Source: an uncultured Ruthenibacterium sp. (GTDB lineage: Bacteria; Bacillota; Clostridia; Oscillospirales; Ruminococcaceae). From it: DNA of 54,611 nt. The stretch lies in assembly GCA_910587145.1 (NCBI GenBank), contig CAJUMH010000022.1:1-54611 (forward strand), in the 5' to 3' direction. How positions within the stretch are numbered: the first letter of the stretch is position 1; the number at the start of each line of letters is the position of its first letter. The position numbers and the translations under genes are program-made. Under the pieces are notes generated by a model. The model was not told the DNA's origin. It saw only the letters and a program-made list of their open reading frames with translations, and did no database searches. Below are positions 42,568 through 50,690 of this stretch, piece by piece.

Positions 42568-43496
42568 TATTCACTGCATTGCTGCCAGCGCCGGGCCATC
42601 TCCCCGACAGCGGCCGGGTCGGCGTTCAGCCACACAATACCCTCCATATGCCGGAACCATGTTAATTGACGCTTGGCATAGCGGCGGGAAGCGCGCTTGA
42701 GCAGCGCGGTGCAGTCCTCGAGTGTGGCGGTACCCTCGAAATACGAAAAAAACTCTTTATAGCCGATCGCCTGCGCAGCGGTACGGTATTGCGCGCGGTG
42801 CGTATAAACGTGCCTTGCCTCCGAAAGCAGCCCCGCCTGCAGCATTGCGTCCACACGCGCGTCGATGCGCGCATACAGCTGCGCGCGCTCGGCCGTCATC
42901 AGCCCAAAAAGCAGCGGGCAAAACGGCTTTTGTGCCGGCCGGGAGCGAGCGATGCGCGCGCGCGCTGTCTGTCCGGTCTGCTCGTACCATTCCAATGCGC
43001 GCAGCACACGTACCCGGTCGGCCGGGCAAAGCCTTGCGGCTGCCTCGGGATCGGCCTGCTGTAAACGGCGATACATTGCCTCGGCGCCCTGCTGCATAAG
43101 CTCCGCCTCCAGCCTTGCGCGAAGCTGCGGGGCGCCCCTCATAACTGTAAAGTCGATTCCATTTACAAGGCTGGAAAGATACAGCCCCGTACCTCCGGCC
43201 ACAATCGGCATACGGCCGCGCGCCCGAATCTCCCGGATGCACTGCGTTGCCCTTGCAACATAATCCGCCACAGAAAACCCTTCCTCGGGGGGCAAAAAAC
43301 CCACAAGGTGATGCGGTACGCCTGCCATTTCCTCCGGTGTCGGCTGTGCCGTACCAATGCGCAGGCCCTGATAGATCTGCATGGAATCTGCCGAGACGAC
43401 CTCTCCGTCCAAGAGCCTTGCAAGCGATGCGGCGGCGGCAGTTTTCCCCGTAGCGGTGGGGCCGCAGATCACGATCAGATCAGCCCTGTCTGCCAA
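42567..43496 (-). CDS. miaA: tRNA dimethylallyltransferase
   Basis: A 309-residue enzyme that adds dimethylallyl to A37 of tRNAs reading UNN codons. The P-loop is ICGPTATGKTAAAASLA, followed by SADSMQIYQGLRIGTAQP and, in the core, VVGGTGLY-like VAGGTGLYLSSL. The C-terminal KRQLTWFRHM motif is conserved. It overlaps mutL by 17 nt and works in the same modification path as miaB. Confidence 0.96.
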   Translation of the reverse strand: MADRADLIVICGPTATGKTAAAASLARLLDGEVVSADSMQIYQGLRIGTAQPTPEEMAGVPHHLVGFLPPEEGFSVADYVARATQCIREIRARGRMPIVAGGTGLYLSSLVNGIDFTVMRGAPQLRARLEAELMQQGAEAMYRRLQQADPEAAARLCPADRVRVLRALEWYEQTGQTARARIARSRPAQKPFCPLLFGLMTAERAQLYARIDARVDAMLQAGLLSEARHVYTHRAQYRTAAQAIGYKEFFSYFEGTATLEDCTALLKRASRRYAKRQLTWFRHMEGIVWLNADPAAVGEMARRWQQCSE

Positions 43497-45570
43497 ACTG
43501 TTTTTCCAGCTCCTTTCGGGAGATCTTCAGCACGATCGGGCGTCCGTGCGGGCAAAACGGAGGGATTTTTCCGTCCAGAACGTTCTCGGCCAGATGCATC
43601 AGCTCGGCTGCATGCGTTTTATCCCCGGCCTTGATGGCGGCGCGGCAGGCAATCGAATGCAGCACCCACTCTGTTTTTTCGCTGAGGGTATCACGCGGGT
43701 TCGCCGCAAGGCGGCCCGCAAGCTCCACCACCAAATCCTCCGTATCCGTCGGCTCCACATCCGCGGGAACAGCACGCACCACGACCGCACCGTTTCCAAA
43801 ATCCTCAATTTCCAGCCCCGTTTCCTGTAAAGCTAATGTGCTTTGCAGGATGGCATCCTTTTCTTCTGCGGAAAGCTGAACCATAACCGGCGTCAAAAGC
43901 ATCTGGCTGTCGCTGCTTCCATGGGCCGCCGCAAGCTTTTCATAAAGAATCCGCTCGTGGGCGGCATGCTTATCCAGCAGGCAAAGATCCTCTCCCCGCT
44001 GGGTAACGATATAGGTGCCGAACACCTCGCCGATGAGCCGCATTGTGGGATGTTCAGGTTCCTCGGCAAAGGGGGCGAGCACCGTCTGGCGGGGGGCGGT
44101 TTGCGTTTGGGACAGCGTCTGTTTTTGCGATACGGCCGCGCCTTCCCCTTCTCCGGCGGGCATCTCCTGCGCTGCGCCTTGTTCCTGTACGGCGGCGGGC
44201 ATCTGTGCCACATCCTCGTGCGCGGGGGTTTTGGGTGCAGTGCTGCCCGCGCGATCCGGCTCGCTCTCCGGCCAGATATCCAGTTTTTCATTCGTGCGGT
44301 ACAAAATGGCGGACGCGCTCGCCAGCATGCCCAAAGAGCGGCCTTTTTCGGCAAAGGCCGGTTCGGCGGCGTCCTGCAAAACCGGCACGGCACGCACATT
44401 AAAACCGGTTTGAACCGAGTGCGTTTCTTCCTGCGCCCGCGCCGGAGCGGCGAAGGCGCTTTGCCCCTGCACATAAGAGGCGTTCCGGGAAAGGCCCCGC
44501 GCAGACGGGGTCTTCCCGGCATCGTTTTGCTCCGCCGGGCCCGGCGCCCGGGCTGCAAACGAAAAAGCGCGCTCCGTACTTTGCGGCGTGATGAGAATTC
44601 CCTTCACGCTCTGATACACCGAGTCGAACACTTCTTTTTCCCGCGCAAAGCGCACCTCTGTTTTGGCGGGATGCACATTCACATCTACAAGCTGCGGCGG
44701 CATATCCAAAAACAGGATGCATCCGGGAAACTTGCCCTGCATCAGCGTACCCTTATAGGCAGCCTCCAGCGCTGCCATCATGGTTCTGTTTTTTACATAG
44801 CGTCCGTTGATAAAGAAAAACTGCATCGCACGGCTGGCACGGCATTGTCCGGGAGACGTGACAAGGCCGTGCACGGTATAGCTGCCCACCGTATTTTCCA
44901 CAGCGAGCAGATCCTTTGCAAAATCCCGGGAAAGCACCGCGTAGGCAGCGCCCAGCAGATTCCCGTCGCCGGGCGTCTGAAACTGCGTTTTGCCGTCCCG
45001 CACAAGCTTAAACGATATTTCGGGATGCGAAAGGGCAAGCTGTGCAACAACATCCGATGCGTAGTTGCCCTCTGTCGTATCTTTTTTCAAAAATTTCATG
45101 CGCGCAGGCGTATTGTAAAACAGATCGCACACGGTAATCGTTGTGCCCACAGGCCGCGCCGCCGGCTCGATGCCCTGCTCTGCGCCGCCATGAATGCGGT
45201 ACAGGCAGGCACATTCATCCGCCTCGGTTTTGGTAAGCAGTTCCACGCGCGCAACACTGGCCACAGAGGCCAGCGCCTCGCCGCGAAAGCCGAGTGTGTG
45301 AATGGATTCGAGATCCTCTTCCCGCTCGATCTTGCTGGTTGCATGGCGGATAAATGCCGTGGGAATGGATTCGGCCTCAATGCCGCTGCCGTTGTCGGCG
45401 ATCCGGATCATTGCGGTACCGCCGCGTTCGATGGAGACGGTCACCGCGCTTGCGCCCGCGTCGATGGCATTTTCTGTCAGTTCCTTCACAACGGAAGCGG
45501 GGCGTTCCACCACCTCGCCCGCCGCGATCAATTCGGCGGTGTGCGTGTCTAAAACATGTATTGCGGCCAA
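43480..45570 (-). CDS. mutL: DNA mismatch repair protein MutL
   Basis: A 696-residue mismatch-repair ATPase. The N-terminal GHKL ATPase has ENAIDAGA, RIADNGSGIE and TLGFRGEALASV; the central linker (about 340-510) is long and rich in Ala/Pro/Glu. The C-terminal dimer/endonuclease domain contains LLDKHAAHERILYE, the metal-binding DQHAxxER-type motif, and ends with a Cys/His-containing CPHGRP, so it is the endonuclease type found in bacteria without MutH. It lies 17 bp after mutS. Confidence 0.96.
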   Translation of the reverse strand: MAAIHVLDTHTAELIAAGEVVERPASVVKELTENAIDAGASAVTVSIERGGTAMIRIADNGSGIEAESIPTAFIRHATSKIEREEDLESIHTLGFRGEALASVASVARVELLTKTEADECACLYRIHGGAEQGIEPAARPVGTTITVCDLFYNTPARMKFLKKDTTEGNYASDVVAQLALSHPEISFKLVRDGKTQFQTPGDGNLLGAAYAVLSRDFAKDLLAVENTVGSYTVHGLVTSPGQCRASRAMQFFFINGRYVKNRTMMAALEAAYKGTLMQGKFPGCILFLDMPPQLVDVNVHPAKTEVRFAREKEVFDSVYQSVKGILITPQSTERAFSFAARAPGPAEQNDAGKTPSARGLSRNASYVQGQSAFAAPARAQEETHSVQTGFNVRAVPVLQDAAEPAFAEKGRSLGMLASASAILYRTNEKLDIWPESEPDRAGSTAPKTPAHEDVAQMPAAVQEQGAAQEMPAGEGEGAAVSQKQTLSQTQTAPRQTVLAPFAEEPEHPTMRLIGEVFGTYIVTQRGEDLCLLDKHAAHERILYEKLAAAHGSSDSQMLLTPVMVQLSAEEKDAILQSTLALQETGLEIEDFGNGAVVVRAVPADVEPTDTEDLVVELAGRLAANPRDTLSEKTEWVLHSIACRAAIKAGDKTHAAELMHLAENVLDGKIPPFCPHGRPIVLKISRKELEKQFGRQG

Positions 45571-45587
45571 GGTCTCTCACCTTCCTT

Positions 45588-48242
45588 TCACGGCGCTTTC
45601 CCTGCAGGTTCCGGGCTTTGCGCCTGCTGCAGATCCAGCTTGAGCTCGTACAAAAGGTTCAGCGCCTCCAGCGGCGTCAATGTCTCCACATCCAGGGCCG
45701 CCAATTTTTCCGCCCATGGGGCAGACACGGGCTTCGGCTGTGCGCTTTGCTGCGTCTGCCCACCGCCGACACTGGTAAAATCCAGCTGCGCGGCGCCGCA
45801 GCCCGGGGCGCTTTCTTCCAGCTGGCGCAGCACCTGTTTGGCGCGGTTTGTCACCGTCTCGGGCAGGCCGGCCAGCTTTGCCACTTCAATGCCGTAGCTG
45901 TCGTCCGCCGCGCCGCGCACGATGCGGCGCAGGAAGGTAACGTCATCGCCGCGCTTTTTTACGGCGATATTGTAATTTTTTACGCCGTTCACCGTATGCT
46001 CCAGCTCTGTCAGCTCGTGGTAATGCGTGGCAAACAGCGTTTTGCAGCCAAGGCCGTTCGATTTTTCCGCCAGGTGCTCCACCACGGCGCGGGCAATGCT
46101 CATGCCGTCAAACGTAGAGGTGCCGCGCCCGATCTCATCAAGAATCACAAGGCTTTTCGGCGTTGCGTGCTTTAAGATCTCCGCAACCTCCGTCATTTCT
46201 ACCATAAAAGTGGATTGCCCCGCCGCAAGATCGTCCGACGCACCCACACGCGTGAAGATCGCATCCACCACGCCCATCCGGCAAAGCTGCGCCGGAACAA
46301 AGCTGCCGATCTGCGCCATCAGTGCGATCAGCGCTGTCTGCCGCATATAAGTGGATTTTCCCGCCATATTCGGGCCGGTGATCATGAGCATGCGGTTATC
46401 CGCACCGTCGAGCGTTGTATCGTTCGGCACAAACAGAGCGCTCTGCAGCATCTGCTCGATCACCGGGTGACGGCCCTCGCGGATCACAAGCGCATCTCCG
46501 CCGTCTACAATGGGCTTTGTATAGTTGTTTTTTACCGCGGTTTCCGCCAGAGCCGTCAGCACATCCAGCCGCGCCACACCAGAGGCCGTTTTTTGAATGC
46601 GCGGCAGCTCGTTTGAGATGCAGTGCAGCAAATCGTCGAACAGCTGCCGTTCGAGTACGACGAGCCGTTCATTCGCCCCTAAGATCCGGCCTTCGAGCGT
46701 CTTCAGATCCTCGGTGATGTACCGCTCGGCGTTTGCAAGCGTCTGCTTGCGGATAAAATGCTCCGGCACCTGCCCGGTAAACGAACGGCTCACCTCGATG
46801 TAGTAGCCAAATACGCGGTTGTAGCCAATTTTCAGCGTGCGGATACCGGTTTCTTCCTTCAGCTTTGTCTCCAAAGAAGTAAGATAACCCTTGCCGCCGT
46901 GCACAATCTCGCGCAGCTCGTCCACCTCGGCATGATAACCTGCGCGAATGACGCCGCCGTCTTTCAGCAAAGCGGGTGCGTTTTCGTCTATGGCCGCGAG
47001 GATATGCTCTTTCACATCCGCCAGCGTATCGATATCCGTTCGCAGCGCATTGATCTGAGCGCTTTGAAACGGTGCCAGAAGCGCCTTTACACGCGGCAGC
47101 CTTTCGCACGTGGCCGCCAGAGCGGTAATTTCCCGCGGGGACGCCGAGCCATATACTACACGCGTCATCAGACGCTCCATATCAAAAATGCCGTCCAGTG
47201 TATCCACGATCTCGGCGCGCCGGGCGGAATCCTGCACAAGCTCCTCCACGGCGTCGAGCCGCGCGCGGATCTCCACCACATTAACAAGCGGCTGCTCGAC
47301 CCAGCTTCGAATCAGGCGCTTGCCCATCGCCGTTTTTGTTTTATCCAGCACCCAGAGCAGCGTGCCCTTTTTCTCCCGGCCGCGCATTGTCTGCGTAAGC
47401 TCCAAGTTGGCGCGCGTAACGGGCGAAAGCTGCATATACTGCGCTTCAAGATAGTTCTGTACGGTTTTTAGGCGTTCCACACCTTTTTTCTGCGTTGCCT
47501 GTAAGTACCGCAGCAATACGGCCAGCGCCGCATAAGCCGGGCTTTGCGGCGTAAGCTGTGTAATCTGCTCTGCCTGCTCGCCAAACTGCGCGCGGATCGT
47601 TTCCTCGCACACCTCGGGCGCATAATCCGATTCCTCCATCAGTTCTACGCTGCAGCACAGCTGGCGCTTGATATAGTCCGTTACTTCTTTATGAGAAAGG
47701 ATCTGCGGATCAAACAGCACTTCGCTGGGCGCATAACGGCACAGCTCGGAGACGATCTGCGCATCGAGCGTGGCTCCTGTCAGCACGGTGGCATGCGCTG
47801 TCCCGGTGGAGATATCCGCAAAGCAGACGCCCGCCTTCCCCTCGTGGATATAAATGCTGGCGATATAATTATTTTTATCATCCTGGAGCATACTGCTCTC
47901 GATGACGGTGCCGGGCGTTACCACCCGAATGACATCGCGCTTTACAAGGCCCTTGGCCAAAGCGGGATCCTCCATCTGCTCGCAGATGGCCACTTTGTAA
48001 CCCTTGGCGATCAGACGCGCCACATAGCTTTCATACGAGTGGAACGGCACACCGCACATGGGCGCGCGCTCCTCCTGCCCGCAGTCGCGCCCCGTGAGCG
48101 TAAGCTCCAGTTCCTTTGACACAAGGATCGCATCATCGTAGAACATTTCGTAAAAATCGCCAAGGCGGAAAAACAGAATCTTATCGGGATGCATTTTTTT
48201 GATCTCGAAATACTGCTGCATCATGGGAGAAAGCGCCGCCAT
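45588..48242 (-). CDS. mutS: DNA mismatch repair protein MutS
   Basis: An 884-residue mismatch-recognition ATPase. The N-terminal mismatch-binding domain has the FYEMFYDDA motif (Phe and Glu contact the mismatch), and the C-terminal ATPase has Walker A GPNMAGKSTYMRQ, DEIGRGTSTFDG and the helix-turn-helix. ATG at 48242 is used because MAALSPMMQQYFEIK matches the family start; a longer frame upstream lies in the leader. It heads mutS-mutL-miaA from a promoter inside the repeat region after ylbF. Confidence 0.96.
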   Translation of the reverse strand: MAALSPMMQQYFEIKKMHPDKILFFRLGDFYEMFYDDAILVSKELELTLTGRDCGQEERAPMCGVPFHSYESYVARLIAKGYKVAICEQMEDPALAKGLVKRDVIRVVTPGTVIESSMLQDDKNNYIASIYIHEGKAGVCFADISTGTAHATVLTGATLDAQIVSELCRYAPSEVLFDPQILSHKEVTDYIKRQLCCSVELMEESDYAPEVCEETIRAQFGEQAEQITQLTPQSPAYAALAVLLRYLQATQKKGVERLKTVQNYLEAQYMQLSPVTRANLELTQTMRGREKKGTLLWVLDKTKTAMGKRLIRSWVEQPLVNVVEIRARLDAVEELVQDSARRAEIVDTLDGIFDMERLMTRVVYGSASPREITALAATCERLPRVKALLAPFQSAQINALRTDIDTLADVKEHILAAIDENAPALLKDGGVIRAGYHAEVDELREIVHGGKGYLTSLETKLKEETGIRTLKIGYNRVFGYYIEVSRSFTGQVPEHFIRKQTLANAERYITEDLKTLEGRILGANERLVVLERQLFDDLLHCISNELPRIQKTASGVARLDVLTALAETAVKNNYTKPIVDGGDALVIREGRHPVIEQMLQSALFVPNDTTLDGADNRMLMITGPNMAGKSTYMRQTALIALMAQIGSFVPAQLCRMGVVDAIFTRVGASDDLAAGQSTFMVEMTEVAEILKHATPKSLVILDEIGRGTSTFDGMSIARAVVEHLAEKSNGLGCKTLFATHYHELTELEHTVNGVKNYNIAVKKRGDDVTFLRRIVRGAADDSYGIEVAKLAGLPETVTNRAKQVLRQLEESAPGCGAAQLDFTSVGGGQTQQSAQPKPVSAPWAEKLAALDVETLTPLEALNLLYELKLDLQQAQSPEPAGKAP

Positions 48243-48275
48243 AGTTTGCACCGTCCTGTTAAAAGCCGCACCGGC

Positions 48276-48301
48276 GCAGCCGCGCTGCACCGCGCGGCTG
48301 C
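48276..48301 (-). other. Perfect 10-bp hairpin in the mutS leader
   Basis: GCAGCCGCGC (48276-48285) pairs with GCGCGGCTGC (48292-48301) around a 6-nt loop. On the minus strand it is followed by a small GCCG-GTG-CGGC stem and TTTT, so attenuation of mutS transcription is possible. Confidence 0.6.
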
Positions 48302-48315
48302 TCTCGGGACGGCAT

Positions 48316-48345
48316 CTTATAATAAAACGCCGGAGTTTTTGTCAA
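48316..48345 (-). promoter_or_regulatory. Promoter of mutS
   Basis: On the minus strand TTGACA (48345-48340) and TATAAG (48321-48316) are separated by 18 bp. The promoter is embedded in the degenerate repeats that follow ylbF. Confidence 0.75.
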
Positions 48346-48380
48346 ACAGGCGTTTTTTGCAAAAAGCGCCGGACTTTTTT
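48322..48380 (-). repeat. Degenerate repeats between ylbF and mutS
   Basis: On the minus strand three imperfect units read AAAAAAGTCCGGCGCTTTTT, AAAAAACGCCTGTTTGAC and AAAAACTCCGGCGTTTTA. The last lies between the -35 and -10 boxes of the mutS promoter. They begin 6 nt after the ylbF stop. Confidence 0.65.
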
Positions 48381-48385
48381 GATTC

Positions 48386-48805
48386 TCAGTGACAGCCCGC
48401 GCAGGAGGAGCAGCTGCCCGAGCAGCCCCCCTGCGGCGGCTGCTCCACCGTCATGGGGTCTCCGCCGTTCACGGCGGTATTCACAATGGCGTTCACATAT
48501 TCCACCAGCTGTTCCATTTCGGCTTTGGCCTCGTTGTAGGCGATCATCGATTCGTTTGCCATAATGTCGTTGTACAGCTGCCCCACCTTGGTATTCAGCG
48601 CGGCCAACTTTTCCGGATCCTTATCCTCGTTTTTGGAGATCTCCGCATTCAGATCGATGCGGGCAAGGTTAAAATCGCCGATCAGGCTTTGCAGCACCTC
48701 GTCCTCGTCGTTCTGTTTCAGCGTACCCATCAGGGCCTGAAAGATCTCCTCCCGCTGCATCTGCGCGGCGGCCTCTTTGAACATGGTGATCGCATCTTTT
48801 GCCAT
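48386..48805 (-). CDS. YlbF/YmcA family regulator with cysteine-rich tail
   Basis: A 139-residue helical protein of the Com_YlbF family (DUF964). It has FKEAAAQMQREEIFQALMGT and NDIMANESMIAYNEAKAEME in the positions typical of YlbF. In Bacillus, YlbF, YmcA and YaaT form a complex with Fe-S clusters that affects RNase Y and competence/sporulation phosphorelay. The C-terminus carries a cysteine cluster GCSGSCSSCAGCH (CX3CX2CX2C). ATG at 48805 has AAGGAG upstream. The position between miaB and mutS is common in Clostridia. Confidence 0.87.
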   Translation of the reverse strand: MAKDAITMFKEAAAQMQREEIFQALMGTLKQNDEDEVLQSLIGDFNLARIDLNAEISKNEDKDPEKLAALNTKVGQLYNDIMANESMIAYNEAKAEMEQLVEYVNAIVNTAVNGGDPMTVEQPPQGGCSGSCSSCAGCH

Positions 48806-48921
48806 AATTGATTTCTCCTTTTTTGCATTTTCCGGGATCACTTTTTTCCAGCGGAGAACCCGCTTCCGCAATTCTTGTCATTTTTCATTTTCTTCTTGCA
48901 GCCTTTTTTTGCAGACTCCCG

Positions 48922-50298
48922 TCAAATCAGCTTTCCCAACAGCTGCGCGCCGCGCACGCCCGTAATCTTTACATCCACAAAGCTGCCCTCGGCCACGTTC
49001 CCGGCAAAATCCACCGTCATATGGTTGTCCAGCCGCGCGGTCTGCGTTCCCGCCTCGCGGCCCGCGCCCTCCACCAGCGCGCGGACGGTTTTGCCAACCA
49101 TCGCGCCGCCAAGCTTTGCCACCACCTGTTCCTGAATGGCCAGCACGCGGGCAATGCGCCGCGTTTTTTCCTTGTGCGTGGTGGGATCCGGCATCGTTGC
49201 CGCCTTGGTGCCGGTGCGCTTGGAGTAAATAAAGGTAAACAGCTGCATATACTCTACACGCCGGATCAATTCCTCGGTAGCGCGAAAATCTTCTTCCGTC
49301 TCGCCGGGAAAGCCGACAATGATGTCGCTGGAATATGTCATCTCCGGCATGCGGCGCTTGGCGTAATCGATCAAAGAGAGATATTCCTCCACGGTATAGT
49401 GCCGGTTCATCTCGGCAAGGATGCGGTTTGAGCCCGACTGCACCGGCAAATGCAGATGGCGGCTGATGTGCGCGCTGCCGGCGATGGTATCCAGCAGCGC
49501 GGGCGTTGCATCCTTCGGATGGCTTGTCATAAAGCGGATGCGGTAATCGCCCGGCACGGCATCCAGCAGGCGCAGCAGGCCCGCAAAATCAATGTTTTCT
49601 TCGAGCCCCTTGCCGTAAGAGTTCACATTTTGCCCCAGCAGCGTAATATCGCGGTAGCCGGCCTCTACAAGCTCGTGGAATTCCCGCAGAATGTCTGTGC
49701 TTGTGCGGCTGCGCTCCCGGCCGCGCACATAGGGAACGATGCAGTACGAACAAAAATTATCGCATCCGTACATAATGGGAAGCCACGCGCGGAACGCGGA
49801 ATTCCGGCGGATGGGCAGATCCTCAACAATCTCGGTGCGCTCGGCAGGCGCGCACAGCACGCGTCTGGATGTTTGCAGCTTTTCGCACAAAAGCGCCGGC
49901 AGCTTATCAATGGCGTTAGCGCCGAAGACAAGATCTACAAACGGATAATGCCGCCGGAATTTTTCCACAATATCCTTCTGCTGCGCCATGCAGCCCGAAA
50001 CCGCGATCAACAGCCTTGGATTTGCCTCTTTCAGGCCCTTCAAAGCGCCCACATTGCCAAACACGCGCTGCTCGGCATGCTCGCGCACCGCGCAGGTGTT
50101 AAAGACGATCAGATCCGCATCCTCCGGGCGCGATGCAAGGCCAAAACCAAGATCGGTAAGCACACCCTGGATCTTTTCGCCGTCATTGACATTCTGCTGA
50201 CAGCCGTAAGAGTGCACAAACAAAAGCGGCGGCGTCTCGTAATAAGACGCAAAAAAGCGCGCCGCCTCTTCGTTTCTTTGAAAACGGACGGATTCCAT
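48922..50298 (-). CDS. miaB: tRNA-2-methylthio-N6-dimethylallyladenosine synthase
   Basis: A 458-residue radical SAM methylthiotransferase acting after MiaA on A37. Order: N-terminal MTTase domain with Cys ligands (YGCQQNVNDGEK, FNTCAVREHA, GCMAQ), radical SAM domain with CDNFCSYC, and a C-terminal TRAM domain (TVRALVEGAGRE). All cluster cysteines are present. It starts with ATG at 50298, has its own promoter, and leads ylbF and mutS. Confidence 0.96.
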   Translation of the reverse strand: MESVRFQRNEEAARFFASYYETPPLLFVHSYGCQQNVNDGEKIQGVLTDLGFGLASRPEDADLIVFNTCAVREHAEQRVFGNVGALKGLKEANPRLLIAVSGCMAQQKDIVEKFRRHYPFVDLVFGANAIDKLPALLCEKLQTSRRVLCAPAERTEIVEDLPIRRNSAFRAWLPIMYGCDNFCSYCIVPYVRGRERSRTSTDILREFHELVEAGYRDITLLGQNVNSYGKGLEENIDFAGLLRLLDAVPGDYRIRFMTSHPKDATPALLDTIAGSAHISRHLHLPVQSGSNRILAEMNRHYTVEEYLSLIDYAKRRMPEMTYSSDIIVGFPGETEEDFRATEELIRRVEYMQLFTFIYSKRTGTKAATMPDPTTHKEKTRRIARVLAIQEQVVAKLGGAMVGKTVRALVEGAGREAGTQTARLDNHMTVDFAGNVAEGSFVDVKITGVRGAQLLGKLI

Positions 50299-50383
50299 CG
50301 TTCACCTCGTGAAATTTGTTCTGGGCTTTTTGGCCAGAGCGGGAAACGGCCCCGCGCCCGGTGCAAAAATCTCTGTGATTTTT

Positions 50384-50412
50384 ATTATACTACTTTTTGC
50401 GCATTCAGACAA
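50384..50412 (-). promoter_or_regulatory. Sigma-A promoter of miaB
   Basis: On the minus strand TTGTCT (50412-50407) and a perfect TATAAT (50389-50384) are separated by 17 bp. Confidence 0.82.
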
Positions 50413-50553
50413 CATTTTGTTTTGCAGCCGCATTGCGACGCATTTTTTTGCAGCCGCGCCGCGGCGCGCCCCAAAAAGCTTTCCATAAAGCCGAAGCCGC
50501 CATCCCCTGTGCAAAGGGCGCAAGCAATCGCACACCGCCGAACGCCTTACAAA

Positions 50554-50592
50554 GCTTCGGCGGCCCGTCCTTTCGAACCGGGCCGCCGAAGC
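50554..50592. repeat. GC-rich palindromic element (ileS copy)
   Basis: GCTTCGGCGGCCCG (50554-50567) pairs perfectly over 14 bp with CGGGCCGCCGAAGC (50579-50592). The plus-strand flank TTACAAAGCTT and the word GGCGGCCCGT are shared with the element after ppk1. Confidence 0.78.
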
Positions 50593-50690
50593 GGATGAGA
50601 GCTCGCAGCCGGCAAAAGCAGGCGGCAGACGGCGTCAAACGGCCCGGGCCTTTCCTTTGCCTTGCCGCTCCCGCACGGCAGCGCGCTGAT

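Larger units (their letters stand above)
50299..50690. other. Intergenic region between ileS and miaB
   Basis: About 390 bp with no supported gene. It holds the miaB promoter (50384-50412), a palindromic element (50554-50592) and short microrepeats near 50600-50690. I do not see a classical T-tract terminator for ileS. Confidence 0.6.

Noticed and set aside
43843..45552. 569-codon open frame antisense to mutL
   Set aside because: Shadow of mutL; no start signal and no recognisable domain.
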